From the NCBI GenBank assembly GCA_902542855.1, contig CACBWE010000003.1, positions 1 through 64,000 on the forward strand: a stretch of 64,000 bases of DNA, given 5' to 3'. Shown piece by piece: positions 52,832 to 64,000 of the stretch (position 1 is the first letter of the stretch; every line of letters begins with the position of its first letter). The notes below the pieces were generated by a model. That model made no database searches and was not told where the DNA came from. It saw nothing but the letters and a program-made list of their open reading frames with translations. The translations under genes and the position numbers were made by a program. This stretch comes from an uncultured Pelagibacteraceae bacterium. GTDB taxonomy: Bacteria; Pseudomonadota; Alphaproteobacteria; Pelagibacterales; Pelagibacteraceae.

Positions 52832-53511
52832 TATTGTTTACCTTCCTTTAGTGTTACCTTGTTTGTCTCTTGGCTAAATTCTCTTGCAAAAACTTCACCT
52901 TTATAAATCCAAACTTTAATACCAATAATTCCATAAGTTGTAAGAGCTTCTGCTTCCGCATAATCTATATCAGCTCTTAAAGTATGTGATGGAATGCTTC
53001 CATCTCTTAACCACTCTGTTCTAGCTATTTCATTTCCGCCAAGTCTTCCACTCACTGAAACTTTAATTCCTTTTGCTCCTAGTCTAATGCATGATTGCAT
53101 TGCTCTTTTCATAGCTCTTCTATAAGAAATTCTTTTAACAAGCTGCTGTGCAATATTTTCTGCTACCAAATAAGCATTAGTTTCAGGTTTTTTAACTTCT
53201 TTAATATTTAGATTAACTTCATTTGTTGTGAATTTTGAGAGATTATTTTTAATTTTGTCTATATCACTCCCCTTTTTTCCAATAACAAATCCAGGTCTAG
53301 AGGTATAGATAGTAACATAACATTTGTTAGATGTTCTTTCGATCATTACCTTAGATACTCCAGAGTTAATTACATTTTTCTTTATATATTCTCTAATTTT
53401 AAAATCTTCTATTAGATAGTTTCCAAAATCTTTTTTCTTAGCATACCATACAGAGTCCCATCCTCTGTTGACACCTAATCTAAAACCTACCGGATTAACT
53501 TTTTGTCCCAT
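52831..53511 (-). CDS. rpsC: 30S ribosomal protein S3
   Basis: S3 forms part of the mRNA entry tunnel. The 226-aa protein begins [20 protein letters not shown]. It has the KH-domain motif [14 protein letters not shown] and the C-terminal [14 protein letters not shown] and [12 protein letters not shown] segments. Its start overlaps rplV by 17 bases. Confidence 0.98.
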   Translation of the reverse strand: MGQKVNPVGFRLGVNRGWDSVWYAKKKDFGNYLIEDFKIREYIKKNVINSGVSKVMIERTSNKCYVTIYTSRPGFVIGKKGSDIDKIKNNLSKFTTNEVNLNIKEVKKPETNAYLVAENIAQQLVKRISYRRAMKRAMQSCIRLGAKGIKVSVSGRLGGNEIARTEWLRDGSIPSHTLRADIDYAEAEALTTYGIIGIKVWIYKGEVFAREFSQETNKVTLKEGKQ

Positions 53512-53893
53512 GTTTCTCCATTTGTTTTGCTTCTGATAAAATTATTGTAACAGTTGACCAAGGTTTTAATATTGGTGCTGCTCTTCCTTTTGCTCTAGGT
53601 CTAAATCTTTTCATAACTATTTTTTTTCCACAAAATGCCTCTTTAACTATTAATTTATCAATATCATATTGAAAGTTATTTTCAGCATTAGCAACTGCAG
53701 AGCTTATTGTTTTTCTAACATCTCTAGTAACTCTCTTTTCAGAAAACTGTAAATCTCTAATAGCAACATCAACTTTTTTACCAACGATACTTCTAAGTAT
53801 TGGATTTAACTTTCTAACGCTTGATCTAATACCATTGTTAACAGACTTCACTGTTTTTTCGTTCGATTTGTCTATTTTCTTTTTTTTGCCCAT
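53495..53893 (-). CDS. rplV: 50S ribosomal protein L22
   Basis: L22 lines the peptide exit tunnel through an extended hairpin. The 132-aa protein has an N-terminal lysine-rich extension, then [23 protein letters not shown], and the tunnel hairpin region [27 protein letters not shown]. Confidence 0.97.
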   Translation of the reverse strand: MGKKKKIDKSNEKTVKSVNNGIRSSVRKLNPILRSIVGKKVDVAIRDLQFSEKRVTRDVRKTISSAVANAENNFQYDIDKLIVKEAFCGKKIVMKRFRPRAKGRAAPILKPWSTVTIILSEAKQMEKHGTKS

Positions 53894-53895
53894 AA

Positions 53896-54192
53896 TTATT
53901 TCTTCTCTGCTGTTGCTGGTTTAGCTTTTTTGTCAGCTGGTGTATGACCAAAGAATGTTCTGGTTGGTGCAAACTCACCTAGTTTATGACCAACCATATC
54001 CTCTGATACAGTTATTGGTATAAATTTTTTGCCATTATAAATTTGGAAACTGACTCCTACAAAATCAGGTAAAATTGTAGATTTTCTTGACCAAGTTTTA
54101 ATAGGAATTTTTTTTGGATCGTCTTTATACTTATCTACTTTCTTCATTAAGCTTTCTTCTACGAACGGTCCTTTCCAAACTGCTCTAGCCAT
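53896..54192 (-). CDS. rpsS: 30S ribosomal protein S19
   Basis: S19 pairs with S13 in the 30S head. The 98-aa protein begins [20 protein letters not shown] and has [23 protein letters not shown] and [16 protein letters not shown]. It overlaps rplB by one base. Confidence 0.98.
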   Translation of the reverse strand: MARAVWKGPFVEESLMKKVDKYKDDPKKIPIKTWSRKSTILPDFVGVSFQIYNGKKFIPITVSEDMVGHKLGEFAPTRTFFGHTPADKKAKPATAEKK

Positions 54193-55031
54193 TACTTAGT
54201 ATCCTTCCTCTTATTTCTTCTCTTAACTATAAATTTATCTGTTCTTTTATTATCTCGAGTTTTTAAACCTTTAGCAGATTGTCCTGTAGGTGATACTGGA
54301 TGTCTTCCTCCAGCGGACTTACCTTCACCACCTCCATGAGGGTGATCAACTGGGTTTTTAACAACACCTCTGGTATGAGGTCTTCTACCCAACCATCTTG
54401 ATCTACCTGCTTTTCCAATTTTAATATTTTTTTGATCTGGATTACTTAAAATTCCAATTGTAGCTAAAGCTCTTGAATCTATTCTTCTCACTTCACCTGA
54501 GGCTAATTTTATTAAACTATAGTTTCCATCTAGACCACTAATAGTAACTGATGAACCAGCTGCTCTAGCGATTTTTCCACCACCACCTGGCTGTATCTCA
54601 ACATTATGTATATTGATACCCACTGGAATATCTTGCAATGGCATACAATTACCTACTTTAATTTCTTTTTTAGAACCGCTTTCAACTTTATCTCCAACTT
54701 TAATTTTTTGTGGTGCCAAGAAATATGAATGAGTACCATCCTCAAATTTAACTAACATAATGTAACATGATCTATTCGGATCATATTCAATTCTTTCAAC
54801 TGTGGCTTCCATGTCGAATTTTTTTCGATAAAAATCCACATGTCTGTACATTTTTTTATGTCCACCAGCTCTATTAATAGACGTAATATGACCGTTATTA
54901 TTTCTACCTTTCATTGCATTTTTAGGTGAAACTAAGGTCTTGAAAGGTTTACCCTTCCATAAACCAGTTCTATCGACTAAAATAGTACCTCTTGTAGATT
55001 TTGTGTATGGTTTAAAAGTTTTTAATGCCAT
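54192..55031 (-). CDS. rplB: 50S ribosomal protein L2
   Basis: L2 is needed for subunit association and peptidyl transfer. The 279-aa protein contains the family signatures [19 protein letters not shown] near the N-terminus and [22 protein letters not shown] (the conserved histidine loop) near the C-terminus. Confidence 0.98.
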   Translation of the reverse strand: MALKTFKPYTKSTRGTILVDRTGLWKGKPFKTLVSPKNAMKGRNNNGHITSINRAGGHKKMYRHVDFYRKKFDMEATVERIEYDPNRSCYIMLVKFEDGTHSYFLAPQKIKVGDKVESGSKKEIKVGNCMPLQDIPVGINIHNVEIQPGGGGKIARAAGSSVTISGLDGNYSLIKLASGEVRRIDSRALATIGILSNPDQKNIKIGKAGRSRWLGRRPHTRGVVKNPVDHPHGGGEGKSAGGRHPVSPTGQSAKGLKTRDNKRTDKFIVKRRNKRKDTK

Positions 55032-55034
55032 TTA

Positions 55035-55328
55035 TTAAATTCCTGTTGTTAGGTCAATGCTCTGACCTTTTTTTAAAGTAATTATTGCTTTTTTATATCC
55101 AGATACTTTTACCTTTCTCCCTCTCGTAACTTTTGTTCTGTTCTGTTTGTTAATAATATTTATCTTTGTCACATTTACTTTGAATATTTTTTCAATATTT
55201 TTTTTTAAATTTTTTTTATTTGCTCCATCTGGAACTTTAAATACAATTTTATTTAGTTCAGATAAATTAGTTGATTTCTCAGTGACCACAGGAGAAAGAA
55301 TTTTATCGTATAAATGAATTTTTTCCAT
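55035..55328 (-). CDS. rplW: 50S ribosomal protein L23
   Basis: L23 sits at the tunnel exit and docks trigger factor and SRP. The 97-aa protein has LSPVVTEKSTNLSELNKIVFKV and the VTKINIINKQNRTKVTRGRKVKVSGYKKAIITL segment. It abuts rplD by one base. Confidence 0.96.
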   Translation of the reverse strand: MEKIHLYDKILSPVVTEKSTNLSELNKIVFKVPDGANKKNLKKNIEKIFKVNVTKINIINKQNRTKVTRGRKVKVSGYKKAIITLKKGQSIDLTTGI

Positions 55329-55329
55329 A

Positions 55330-55953
55330 TTATGAATATCTCTTTTCTAGTTCTTTTACAGAACTTTCTGTAAAAACTACTTTTTTAAATTTAATAATGT
55401 CATAAGCGCTGAAATGATTTACATCTGTAACTTTTACATTTGGAATATTTCTTACTGATTTTTCAATTTTTTCTTTAGAATTTTTATCTAAAATTATTAG
55501 TGAATTTGTAATTTCAAGTTTATTAATAATTGAGTTCATCTCTTTTGTTTTTTTAATTTCAGAACTAAAATCATTTAAGATTAGTAAATTTTTATTATTA
55601 TTTTTTTCAGTAATTAATGAAGCCACGCTTTGTTTTTTCTCTGTTTTGTTTAGTTTTCTTTTTTTATAAGCCAATTCACCTTTTGGTCCATGAGCAATTC
55701 CACCGCCGACAAATATAGGAGCTTTTCTACTAGCATGCCTTGCGCCACCAGTCCCTTTTTGAGCATATATTTTTGAAGTTGGCCCTCTTACTTCATTTTG
55801 TTGTTTAGTTTTGGCATGTCTTCCTTTGTAATTAGCATTTGTTTTATAAAGAACAGCGCTAACTAATTTATGGTTAATTTTTGCAGAAAAAATCTTATCC
55901 AAAACTTCAATACTATCTTTTTTCCCATCTATGCTCATTTTATTTAATTTCAT
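55330..55953 (-). CDS. rplD: 50S ribosomal protein L4
   Basis: L4 extends a loop into the exit tunnel and, in E. coli, represses the S10 operon. The 207-aa protein has the tunnel loop KIYAQKGTGGARHASRKAPIFVGGGIAHGP and a C-terminal Rossmann-like part. It overlaps rplC by one base. Confidence 0.97.
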   Translation of the reverse strand: MKLNKMSIDGKKDSIEVLDKIFSAKINHKLVSAVLYKTNANYKGRHAKTKQQNEVRGPTSKIYAQKGTGGARHASRKAPIFVGGGIAHGPKGELAYKKRKLNKTEKKQSVASLITEKNNNKNLLILNDFSSEIKKTKEMNSIINKLEITNSLIILDKNSKEKIEKSVRNIPNVKVTDVNHFSAYDIIKFKKVVFTESSVKELEKRYS

Positions 55954-56663
55954 TATTTTTTCTTTTTCTCAGGTGTTTTTTTAGCCTCTTCTGCAGCTGC
56001 TTGTTTCTCAACAATTGTCATTTTGCTTATATTTTTTACCGATTTTTTAACCATTACTTCAGAATTTTTTGAACCAGGTATTGATCCTTTTAAGTAGAGA
56101 AGTTCGTTTTCTAAGTCAGTTTTTATTATTTCGATATTTTGCATTGTTCTTAGCTTGTCACCCATATGACCAGCCATTTTTTTTCCTTTAAAAACTTTTC
56201 CTGGATCTTGACTATGCCCAGTTGAACCATGTGCTCTGTGTGATATTGAAACACCGTGACTTGCTCTTAAACCACCAAAATTTTGTCTTTTCATAGCACC
56301 AGCAAAACCTTTACCAATTGTCTTTGATCTTGTGTCCACAAATTTAATATCTTTGAATATTTCTAAACCGAACTCGTTTCCTTCTTTGTAAACAGATGTG
56401 TCAATTACTCTAAATTCTTTTAATTTTTTCTTAGCTTCTGTATTTTTTTTAGAAAAAACACCTTTCATTGCTTTTGTTAATTTTGAATTTTTAATTTTTC
56501 CATATCCAAGCTGAACAGCTTTGTATCCTCTTTTTTCCTCTTCAATAACCTGAATAACTCTAGCTTTTTCAACCTTAAGCACAGTCACAGGAACTAACTG
56601 ACCTGATTTATAGAATTCTCTCGTCATTCCTATTTTTTTTCCTAATAAAGCTATCTCGCTCAT
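55953..56663 (-). CDS. rplC: 50S ribosomal protein L3
   Basis: L3 binds near the peptidyl transferase centre. The 236-aa protein has LLGKKIGMTREFYKSGQLVPVTVL and the extended arm FGGLRASHGVSISHRAHGSTGHSQDPGKVFKGKKMAGHMG. A C-terminal Ala/Lys/Glu tail of about 20 residues goes beyond the usual end. Confidence 0.98.
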   Translation of the reverse strand: MSEIALLGKKIGMTREFYKSGQLVPVTVLKVEKARVIQVIEEEKRGYKAVQLGYGKIKNSKLTKAMKGVFSKKNTEAKKKLKEFRVIDTSVYKEGNEFGLEIFKDIKFVDTRSKTIGKGFAGAMKRQNFGGLRASHGVSISHRAHGSTGHSQDPGKVFKGKKMAGHMGDKLRTMQNIEIIKTDLENELLYLKGSIPGSKNSEVMVKKSVKNISKMTIVEKQAAAEEAKKTPEKKKK

Positions 56664-56665
56664 AA

Positions 56666-56974
56666 TTAAATTTTAATCTCCACATCTACACCAGAAGCTA
56701 AATCAAGTTTCATCAATGCTTCTACAGTTTGTGGTGTTGGTTCAATGATATCTATTAATCTTTTGTGAGTTCTTGATTCAAATTGTTCTCTACTTTTCTT
56801 ATCTATATGAGGTGATCTTAATACAGTATATCTTTCAATTCTTGTAGGTAATGGAATAGGTCCTTTAATTGTAGCTCCAGTTCTTTTAACTGTGTTTACA
56901 ATTTCTTCGGTAGATGCGTCTAGAACTTTATTATCGTACGCTCTTAGTTTTATTCTTATGTTTTGCTTTTCCAT
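56666..56974 (-). CDS. rpsJ: 30S ribosomal protein S10
   Basis: S10 is a 30S head protein and NusG/NusE transcription partner. The 102-aa protein has [21 protein letters not shown] and the [26 protein letters not shown] signature. It follows fusA with a one-base overlap; tuf, often found between these two genes, is absent. Confidence 0.98.
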   Translation of the reverse strand: MEKQNIRIKLRAYDNKVLDASTEEIVNTVKRTGATIKGPIPLPTRIERYTVLRSPHIDKKSREQFESRTHKRLIDIIEPTPQTVEALMKLDLASGVDVEIKI

Positions 56975-59052
56975 TATCCTGCTACCTTTTTAGTTACTTC
57001 GTCTTGAACGTTTTGAGGAACTTTAGAATAATGATCAAAGAACATTGAATATTGTGCTCTTCCTTGTGACATTGATCTAAGATTATTAATGTAACCGAAC
57101 ATATTGGCCAGAGGAACCATAGCTGTAATTACAGTTGCATTACCTCTTTGCTCTTGAGTGCTAATTTGCCCTCTTCGACTGTTTAAATCACCAATTACAT
57201 CTCCCATATAGTCTTCAGGAGTAACGACTTCTACTCTCATTATCGGTTCTAGAAGTTTTAATCCACCTTGAGTACAAGCTTCTTTAAAACATGCTCTACT
57301 TGCAAGTTCAAAAGCTAAAACGCTTGAGTCAACATCGTGATGTAAACCATCAACAATAGTTACTTTGTAATCAATCATTGGAAATCCTGCCAAAATTCCA
57401 CTATCAGAGACAGTTTCAATACCTTTTTCAACACCAGGAATGAATTCTTTTGGAATAGCTCCACCCTTTATAGCACTTTCAACTTCTCTTCCTTTTCCTG
57501 GTTCTTGTGGTTCAACAAATAATTTAACCTTAGCAAACTGGCCAGCACCACCACTTTGTTTTTTATGTATGTATTCATACTCAGCGGATTTTTCTATAGT
57601 TTCTCTGTAAGCAACTTGTGGAGCACCAACGTTTGCTTCAACTTTAAATTCCCTTTTCATTCGATCAACAATAATATCTAAGTGAAGTTCACCCATGCCT
57701 TTAATGATTGTTTGACCCGACTCTTCGTCTGAAGAAACTCTAAATGATGGATCCTCTTTAGCTAATCTTGCTAATGCTTCGCCCATTTTTTCTTGGTCAC
57801 CTTTTGTTTTTGGCTCTACAGCAATTTCAATTACTGGGTCTGGAAATTCCATTGGCTCTAATAAAACTGGATTTTCCTTATCACATAAAGTGTGACCAGT
57901 CATAGTATTTTTTAATCCAGCTAGTGAAACAATATCACCTGCGTTAGCTTCTTTAATATCTTCTCTTGAATTAGCATGCATTAAAAGCATACGGCCAACT
58001 CTTTCTTCTTTGTCAGATGAAGAGTTATATACGGCAGTACCAGACTTAATTGTTCCAGAATAAATTCTAACAAATGTTAAAGAACCTACAAATGGATCGT
58101 TTGCAACTTTGAAGGCCAAACCTGAGAAAGAGGAACCATCATCAAATTTCATCTCAACTTCATCTTCTGAACCAACTTTTGTTCCTTTAATTGAGCCAAT
58201 ATCTACTGGGCTTGGCAAGTAATTTACAACTGCATCTAATAAAGGTTGAACACCTTTATTTTTAAACGCAGATCCAGTTAAAACTGGGACAAAACTAAAG
58301 TTCAATGTTCCTTTTCTTATACACTTAACTAAATCTTCCTCTTTAATTTCCTCTCCATTTAAATAAGACTCCATTAATTTTTCGTCTTGTTCTACAGCAG
58401 TTTCAATTAATTCTGTTCTATATTTTTCAGTAATTTCTTTAATATCATCAGGAATATCTTTGTATTCCCATTCGGCACCTAATGCCTCATTTTTCCAAAC
58501 TTGAGCTTTCATTTTAACTAAATCAACAACTCCAGTTAAAGAAGCCTCAATTCCAATTGGAACCTGTAATACTAATGGCTTAGCGCCTAATCTATCTTTA
58601 ATCATATCAACACATCTAAAGAAATCAGCACCTGTTCTATCTAGTTTATTTACAAAACAAATTCTTGGAACTTTATATTTGTCAGCTTGTCTCCATACTG
58701 TTTCAGATTGTGGCTCTACACCTGCTACACCATCAAAAACAGCTACAGCACCATCCAAAACTTTCAAAGATCTTTCTACTTCAATAGTAAAGTCTACGTG
58801 ACCTGGGGTATCAATGATGTTAACTCTGTGATCATTCCAAAAACAAGTAGTTGCTGCAGAAGTAATTGTAATTCCCCTTTCTTGTTCTTGCTCCATCCAA
58901 TCCATGGTTGCTGCACCATCATGCACTTCACCAATTTTATGGCTCTTACCTGTATAATATAAAATTCTTTCTGTTGTAGTTGTTTTACCAGCATCTATAT
59001 GGGCCATGATCCCAATATTTCTATATTTATCTAATGAATGAGTTCTAGCCAT
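56974..59052 (-). CDS. fusA: elongation factor G
   Basis: EF-G drives ribosomal translocation with GTP. The 692-aa protein has the G1 motif [18 protein letters not shown], the G2 [12 protein letters not shown], the G3 DTPGHVDF, the G4 NKLDR, and the C-terminal domains IV and V with [28 protein letters not shown]. It lies between rpsG and rpsJ in the str operon. Confidence 0.99.
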   Translation of the reverse strand: MARTHSLDKYRNIGIMAHIDAGKTTTTERILYYTGKSHKIGEVHDGAATMDWMEQEQERGITITSAATTCFWNDHRVNIIDTPGHVDFTIEVERSLKVLDGAVAVFDGVAGVEPQSETVWRQADKYKVPRICFVNKLDRTGADFFRCVDMIKDRLGAKPLVLQVPIGIEASLTGVVDLVKMKAQVWKNEALGAEWEYKDIPDDIKEITEKYRTELIETAVEQDEKLMESYLNGEEIKEEDLVKCIRKGTLNFSFVPVLTGSAFKNKGVQPLLDAVVNYLPSPVDIGSIKGTKVGSEDEVEMKFDDGSSFSGLAFKVANDPFVGSLTFVRIYSGTIKSGTAVYNSSSDKEERVGRMLLMHANSREDIKEANAGDIVSLAGLKNTMTGHTLCDKENPVLLEPMEFPDPVIEIAVEPKTKGDQEKMGEALARLAKEDPSFRVSSDEESGQTIIKGMGELHLDIIVDRMKREFKVEANVGAPQVAYRETIEKSAEYEYIHKKQSGGAGQFAKVKLFVEPQEPGKGREVESAIKGGAIPKEFIPGVEKGIETVSDSGILAGFPMIDYKVTIVDGLHHDVDSSVLAFELASRACFKEACTQGGLKLLEPIMRVEVVTPEDYMGDVIGDLNSRRGQISTQEQRGNATVITAMVPLANMFGYINNLRSMSQGRAQYSMFFDHYSKVPQNVQDEVTKKVAG

Positions 59053-59058
59053 ATCTTA

Positions 59059-59529
59059 TTACCACCTAAAATGAGCAAATGCCTTGTTAGACTCTGCCAT
59101 TTTATGTACATCCTCTCTTTTTTTAACAGCAGCTCCTTTTTTTTCATAAGCATCATAGAGCTCATTAAAAATTTTATCTGCCATATGTTTGTCTTTTCTT
59201 TTTCTTGCTGACTCTACTAACCATCTAATTGCTAAGGCTTGAGCTCTTTTACTTTTTACTTCAACAGGAACTTGATAAGTTGCACCACCAACTCTTCTAG
59301 ATCTAACTTCTACAGTTGGTTTGATATTGTTAATTGCTTCATTAAAAATATTTATTGGCTCATCTTTTGTTTTTGTTTTTATTTTGTCAATTGCATCATA
59401 AACTATTTTAGCAGCAATACCTCTTTTACCGTCATACATTATATTGTTGATTAATTTTGGAATGATAGTTGATTTAAATTTTGGATCTGGAACTACATTT
59501 TTTTTTGGTTGAGTTTTTTTTCTAGACAT
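59059..59529 (-). CDS. rpsG: 30S ribosomal protein S7
   Basis: S7 nucleates the 30S head. The 156-aa protein contains LINNIMYDGKRGIAAKIVYDA, the VRSRRVGGATYQVPVEV signature, and the RWLVESARKRKDKHMADKI segment. It overlaps the rpsL stop by one base. Confidence 0.98.
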   Translation of the reverse strand: MSRKKTQPKKNVVPDPKFKSTIIPKLINNIMYDGKRGIAAKIVYDAIDKIKTKTKDEPINIFNEAINNIKPTVEVRSRRVGGATYQVPVEVKSKRAQALAIRWLVESARKRKDKHMADKIFNELYDAYEKKGAAVKKREDVHKMAESNKAFAHFRW

Positions 59530-59900
59530 TATTTACCTTTTTTTGTTCCGTATAAAGATCTTCTTTGTTTTCTGTTTGCAACACCTTGCGTATCTAGATT
59601 ACCTCTTAAAATATGATAACGAACTCCTGGTAAATCTTTTACCCTACCACCTCTAATCAATACTACCGAGTGTTCTTGTAGATTGTGACCTTCACCAGGA
59701 ATATAAGCTGTAACCTCAAATCCATTTGACAATCTTACCCTAGCAACTTTTCTTAATGCAGAGTTTGGTTTCTTAGGAGTTGTTGTATAAACTTTTACAC
59801 AAACACCTCTCTTTAAAGGTTGTTTTTGTAAAGCAGGAACTTTGTTCCTTGCAGCTGGTTTAACTCTTTTTTTTCTTAACAACTGATTAATAGTTGGCAT
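59529..59900 (-). CDS. rpsL: 30S ribosomal protein S12
   Basis: S12 controls decoding accuracy. The 123-aa protein has [18 protein letters not shown], the site of streptomycin-resistance changes, with the wild-type lysines, and [18 protein letters not shown] with the aspartate that is methylthiolated in other bacteria. It begins the str operon, which is separated from rpoC by a 168-base gap. Confidence 0.98.
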   Translation of the reverse strand: MPTINQLLRKKRVKPAARNKVPALQKQPLKRGVCVKVYTTTPKKPNSALRKVARVRLSNGFEVTAYIPGEGHNLQEHSVVLIRGGRVKDLPGVRYHILRGNLDTQGVANRKQRRSLYGTKKGK

Positions 59901-60068
59901 AAATATTTTAAAAATTAATTAATTTATTTTTAGATGAAAATAACTGACAGGTTATTTTGTGGCAGCGTTTAGTACTGTTAGAAGCACTACATTCCAACCA
60001 AAAACATCGCCAAATTACTTATTAATAACCCTTTGTCAAACTAAAACTGCAATTTTTAAGCGATTTTT
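59901..60068 (-). promoter_or_regulatory. leader region between rpoC and rpsL
   Basis: This 168-base gap is the longest non-coding stretch in the window. On the minus strand it has TTGACA (60039-60034), a candidate -35 with no clean -10 at 16-18 bases, and an imperfect hairpin (59988-59971, six pairs including one G-U, six-base loop). It most likely holds the start of the str operon transcript and the end of the rpoBC message; neither is certain. Confidence 0.4.
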
Positions 60069-63000
60069 TTATTGATTTGTTTGTGTTTCTTCAGGTTCTG
60101 AAGCTTCTATTTTTTCCTGCTCTGCTAAGAAGTTATTATCATCCTCAAGGGCTTTATTGTTCCATCTATTTTTAATATTACCAGTACCTGCAGGAACTAA
60201 TCTTCCAACTATTACGTTCTCTTTTAGACCATTTAATGGATCAACTTTTCCTTTAATTGCAGCATCTGTTAGTACTCTTGTAGTTTCTTGGAACGAAGCA
60301 GCTGAAATAAATGATTCAGTTTGAAGTGAAGCTTTAGTGATACCCATTAGAACTCTCTCACCAACCGCTGGAGTTTTACCCTCTGCAACTAATTTTTCAT
60401 TGGTATTATCAAACTTAATTCTATCAATTACTTCACCTGGTAAATAATTGGAGTCACCTGATACTTTAACTTCAACTTTTTTAAGCATTTGTCTTAAAAT
60501 AGTTTCTATATGCTTATCGTTTATTATTACACCTTGTAATCTATAGACTTCTTGAACTTGATTAACAAAATATTCTGTTAATTCCTTAATACCTAAAATT
60601 CTTAAAATATCATGTGGTAAAGGTTGTCCATCTAAAAGATATTCTCCTTTTTGAATTTTTTCACCTGGATTAAAATTAATATGTTTGCCTTTCGGAATTA
60701 AATAATTTGAAGGCTCTGAGCCATCTTCAGGAACAATAGAAACTCTTTGTTTACCTCTCACCTCTTTACCAAATACTACGCTACCATCATTTTCAGCAAT
60801 GATTGCACTATCTTTAGCTTTTCTTGCTTCAAATAACTCAGCAACTCTTGGAAGTCCTCCAGTAATATCTTTCGTTTTTGTAGTTTCCTTAGGTAGTCTT
60901 GCAATTACATCGCCTGCATAAACTTTTTGACCATCTTTAATTGATAAAATGGAATCTGGTACTAAATAATATCTAGCTTCATTATCGTCAGCTTTTTTAA
61001 TTACATTTCCTTTTTCATCTCTAAGAGTAACTCTAGGTTTTAAATCAGTACTTTTTGATTGGCCTCTCCAATCAATTACTGATTTAGAAGAAATTCCTGT
61101 TGCATCGTCAGTAGTTTCTTGAATTGAAACACCATCTATTAAATCTACATAACTAGCTGTACCACTTTTCTCTGCTATAACTGGTGTTGTGTAAGGATCC
61201 CATTCACAAATTTTAGTATTCGCTTTTACTTTATCACCGTTATTAAAAAATAATCTTGATCCATATGCAACTTTGTAAACTGCAATTTGAACTCCATTAT
61301 CATCCTCAATTGAAAGCTGAGTATTTCTACCCATTACAATTAAATTCTTTTTAGAGTCCTCTAATATATTTGAGTTTATAATTTTTAATGTTCCTTCATT
61401 TTTAGTTACAATTTGTGAGTCCTGTTTAACTGAAGCAGTTCCACCTACGTGGAAAGTTCTCATTGTTAACTGTGTTCCTGGTTCACCGATTGACTGTGCA
61501 GAAATCATTCCAATAGCTTCACCAACGTGAACCATTTTACCTCTAGATAAATCTCTTCCGTAAGAAGTAGCACAAACACCTTCTTTTGAACCACAAGTCA
61601 TAACTGAGTAAACTTTTATTGATTTTACCCCTGCAGCATCAATTTTATCGCATCCAGCCTCATCGATCATAGTTTGTTTTTTGATTATTACTTCACCAGT
61701 TAAAGGATGTTTAACCTCATCAAATGTAATTCTACCTAGCGCTCTTTCAGATAGGCTAACTACTACATTACCACCTTCTAAGATTTCAGAAAGCTCGATA
61801 AATCCTGGATTTTTACAGTCACAAGCTTTCTTGGTAACAGTTAAATCTTGAGCTACATCACATAGTCTTCTCGTTAAATATCCAGAACTAGCTGTTTTAA
61901 GTGCTGTATCTGCTAACCCTTTTCTAGCTCCGTGAGTTGAATTAAAGTACTCTAAAGCAGTTAATCCCTCTTTAAAGTTTGAAATAATTGGACTTTCAAT
62001 AATTTCTCCTGAAGGTTTGGCAATCAAACCCCTCATTCCTGCTAATTGTTTCATTTGAGCAGCAGATCCTCTGGCTCCGCTGTCTGCCATCATAAATACT
62101 GAATTTATTTTTAATCCTTCATCAGTTTTTTCTGTAGCTGAAATTCCCTTCATCATTTCACCGGCAACTTTATCTGTACACTTGGACCATGCATCGACAA
62201 CTTTATTATATTTTTCACCTCTTGTGATCAAACCTTCAGCATATTGGGTTTCATAATCTGAAATTAATTTCTTAGTGTCATCAATTAATTGAGTTTTATT
62301 TGCTGGAATTACTAGATCATCTTTTCCAAATGAAATTCCTGCTTTAAATGCATGTTTAAAACCTAAATCTTTAAGTTTATCACAGAAAATCACAGTTGTC
62401 TTTTGACCACAAAATCTAAACACAACATCAATTATTTCTGAAACCACCTTTTTAGGTAATAATCTATCTACTAAAGAAAACTTAATGTTACTATTCTTGG
62501 GTAATAAATTTGCTAATAAAAATCTTCCAGCTGTGGAAGTATATTTTTCCATTTTCTTGTTACCTTGATCATCTACAGTCTCAAATCTTGAAATAATAGT
62601 GCTATGAACATTTATTTGGCTAGATGATAATGCAAATTCAATTTGATCTGAATTTGTAAAGTATCCAGCTGGTTTATCAGAAATAGGTTCTTGTGATAGA
62701 TAATAAATTCCTAAAATCATATCCTGACTTGGAACGATAATTGGTTTTCCATTTGATGGAGAAAGAATATTATTTGTAGATAACATTAAAATTCTTGCTT
62801 CTAGTTGTGCCTCTAAACTTAATGGAACATGAACCGCCATTTGGTCACCATCAAAATCAGCGTTAAATGCTGCACAAGTTAAAGGGTGTAATTCAATTGC
62901 ATCACCTTCAATTAATTTTGGCTCAAATGCTTGAACTCCAAGTCTATGAAGTGTTGGCGCTCTATTTAAAAGTACAGGATGTTCTCTAACTATCAATTCT

Positions 63001-64000
63001 AGAGCATCCCAAACTGCATTAGTCTCTTTTTCAACTAATTTTTTAGCTTGTTTAATTGTAGAAGCTAAGCCTAGTTTATTTAATCGTGCATATAAGAATG
63101 GTTTAAATAATTCTAAGGCCATTTTTTTTGGTAAACCACATTCATGAAGTTTCAAATCTGGACCAACAACGATCACAGATCTTCCAGAATAATCAACTCG
63201 TTTGCCTAGAAGATTCTGTCTAAATCTACCTTGTTTCCCTTTTAGCATTTCTGCAAGCGATTTAAGTGGTCTCTTACCTGTACCTGTAATTACTCTACCT
63301 CTTCTACCGTTATCAAATAGTGCATCTACCGACTCTTGAAGCATTCTTTTTTCATTTCTCACAATGATATCTGGAGCTTTAAGATCCATTAGTCTTTTCA
63401 ATCTGTTATTTCTGTTGATTACTCTTCTATATAAATCGTTAAGATCTGAAGTAGCAAATCTTCCACCGTCTAAAGGAACCAAAGGTCTTAATTCAGGTGG
63501 TATAACAGGAACTACTGTCATAATCATCCACTCAGGTTTTTGACCAGTTTCAATAAATGACTCGATTAATTTTAATCTTTTTATTGCTCTTTCTTCGTTG
63601 ACCTTTGATTTAGTTTCTTTAATAAAGTTAACAAGATTCTTTCTTTCTAATTCTAGATCTAAATTCTTTAACATCTCTAAAACTGCTTCAGCACCAATCC
63701 CTGCTGTAAAGCTCTCTTCACCAAATTCATCTTGGTATTTTGCTAATTCTTCCTCATTTAAGAGTTGATTTTTTTGTAGACCAGTTAGACCTGGTTCTAT
63801 CACTATAAAGTTTTCAAAATAAAGAACTCTCTCTATTTCCTTTAATTTCATATCAACTGCTAAAGCAATTCTACTTGGAAGAGACTTTAAAAACCAAATA
63901 TGTGCTACCGGTGTAGCAAGATTAATGTGACCCATTCTCTCTCTTCTTACATTTGATTTTGTAACTTCAACACCACATTTCTCACAAATGATTCCTCTAA
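60069..64000 (-). CDS. rpoC: RNA polymerase subunit beta-prime (partial; start beyond window)
   Basis: The frame runs open to the window edge. At the edge it encodes part of the N-terminal zinc site (CEKCGVEV) followed by [26 protein letters not shown], so the ATG at 63935 is internal and the true start lies outside. The catalytic [12 protein letters not shown] motif is at about 62840-62875. The second zinc site is altered: [11 protein letters not shown] has Ser where the family has Cys (61565-61563). The C-terminus ends in a Glu/Thr-rich tail. It is upstream of the str operon. Confidence 0.98.
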   Translation of the reverse strand, partial: RGIICEKCGVEVTKSNVRRERMGHINLATPVAHIWFLKSLPSRIALAVDMKLKEIERVLYFENFIVIEPGLTGLQKNQLLNEEELAKYQDEFGEESFTAGIGAEAVLEMLKNLDLELERKNLVNFIKETKSKVNEERAIKRLKLIESFIETGQKPEWMIMTVVPVIPPELRPLVPLDGGRFATSDLNDLYRRVINRNNRLKRLMDLKAPDIIVRNEKRMLQESVDALFDNGRRGRVITGTGKRPLKSLAEMLKGKQGRFRQNLLGKRVDYSGRSVIVVGPDLKLHECGLPKKMALELFKPFLYARLNKLGLASTIKQAKKLVEKETNAVWDALELIVREHPVLLNRAPTLHRLGVQAFEPKLIEGDAIELHPLTCAAFNADFDGDQMAVHVPLSLEAQLEARILMLSTNNILSPSNGKPIIVPSQDMILGIYYLSQEPISDKPAGYFTNSDQIEFALSSSQINVHSTIISRFETVDDQGNKKMEKYTSTAGRFLLANLLPKNSNIKFSLVDRLLPKKVVSEIIDVVFRFCGQKTTVIFCDKLKDLGFKHAFKAGISFGKDDLVIPANKTQLIDDTKKLISDYETQYAEGLITRGEKYNKVVDAWSKCTDKVAGEMMKGISATEKTDEGLKINSVFMMADSGARGSAAQMKQLAGMRGLIAKPSGEIIESPIISNFKEGLTALEYFNSTHGARKGLADTALKTASSGYLTRRLCDVAQDLTVTKKACDCKNPGFIELSEILEGGNVVVSLSERALGRITFDEVKHPLTGEVIIKKQTMIDEAGCDKIDAAGVKSIKVYSVMTCGSKEGVCATSYGRDLSRGKMVHVGEAIGMISAQSIGEPGTQLTMRTFHVGGTASVKQDSQIVTKNEGTLKIINSNILEDSKKNLIVMGRNTQLSIEDDNGVQIAVYKVAYGSRLFFNNGDKVKANTKICEWDPYTTPVIAEKSGTASYVDLIDGVSIQETTDDATGISSKSVIDWRGQSKSTDLKPRVTLRDEKGNVIKKADDNEARYYLVPDSILSIKDGQKVYAGDVIARLPKETTKTKDITGGLPRVAELFEARKAKDSAIIAENDGSVVFGKEVRGKQRVSIVPEDGSEPSNYLIPKGKHINFNPGEKIQKGEYLLDGQPLPHDILRILGIKELTEYFVNQVQEVYRLQGVIINDKHIETILRQMLKKVEVKVSGDSNYLPGEVIDRIKFDNTNEKLVAEGKTPAVGERVLMGITKASLQTESFISAASFQETTRVLTDAAIKGKVDPLNGLKENVIVGRLVPAGTGNIKNRWNNKALEDDNNFLAEQEKIEASEPEETQTNQ

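Overview
The window looks like a piece of a SAR11 (Pelagibacterales, Alphaproteobacteria) genome. The evidence is very low GC, lysine/asparagine/isoleucine-rich proteins, genes that abut or overlap almost everywhere, a sarcosine oxidase operon, and the typical alphaproteobacterial order of rpoC, the str operon and the S10/spc/alpha ribosomal operons. This assignment is inferred from style and synteny, not from a marker search. No stretch longer than 170 bases lacks a gene. The two longest gaps are 59901-60068 (between rpoC and rpsL) and 18993-19151 (a divergent control region).

Layout. 1-4275: folK, smpB and dapA on the minus strand, slt on the plus strand, and a tRNA-Ser(GCU) whose CCA end touches the slt stop codon. 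4276-9367: soxB-soxD-soxA-soxG, the heterotetrameric sarcosine oxidase. 9362-25286: an accessory block rich in exported and membrane proteins. It holds eight tandem paralogues of a small secreted protein that I do not recognise, then a compact minus-strand operon (lipoprotein, TerB-like protein, two related membrane proteins of which one has a huge coiled-coil insertion, a second coiled-coil membrane protein, a Sel1-repeat protein, and one member of the paralogue family). A divergent plus-strand set follows: a small membrane protein, a secreted protein, a lipoprotein, an exported caspase-like protease and an HtrA-like serine protease with calcium-binding-type repeats. It ends with a possible small regulator, a pentameric ligand-gated ion channel and a nuclease. 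25300-31417: MATE transporter, trhO, an O-methyltransferase and gatB/gatA/gatC. 31468-38115: ruvX, pyrB, an apparently catalytically dead dihydroorotase homologue, plsY, topA, a small secreted protein and a RidA-family protein. 38117-44027: ugd/galU, panC, mgtE, lipB and an RluC-type pseudouridine synthase. 44038-64000: rplQ back to rpsL and a partial rpoC, all on the minus strand.

How the genes work together. The flanks are housekeeping: one-carbon and glycine supply from sarcosine, folate and pantothenate synthesis, pyrimidine synthesis, tRNA-dependent amidation, phospholipid synthesis, transcription and translation. The strongest candidate for an undescribed system is 9362-18992. The first paralogue of the array (14104-14673) lies four bases behind the last gene of the TerB/coiled-coil/Sel1 membrane operon, so the secreted family and the membrane assembly probably share a process. 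Five other paralogues each carry the same promoter-like element placed so close to the start codon that the mRNAs could be leaderless. Every mature paralogue has exactly two cysteines, and in two neighbouring copies the partner cysteine has moved.

Limits: all product names rest on motifs read by eye. No database search, structure prediction or promoter scan was run.
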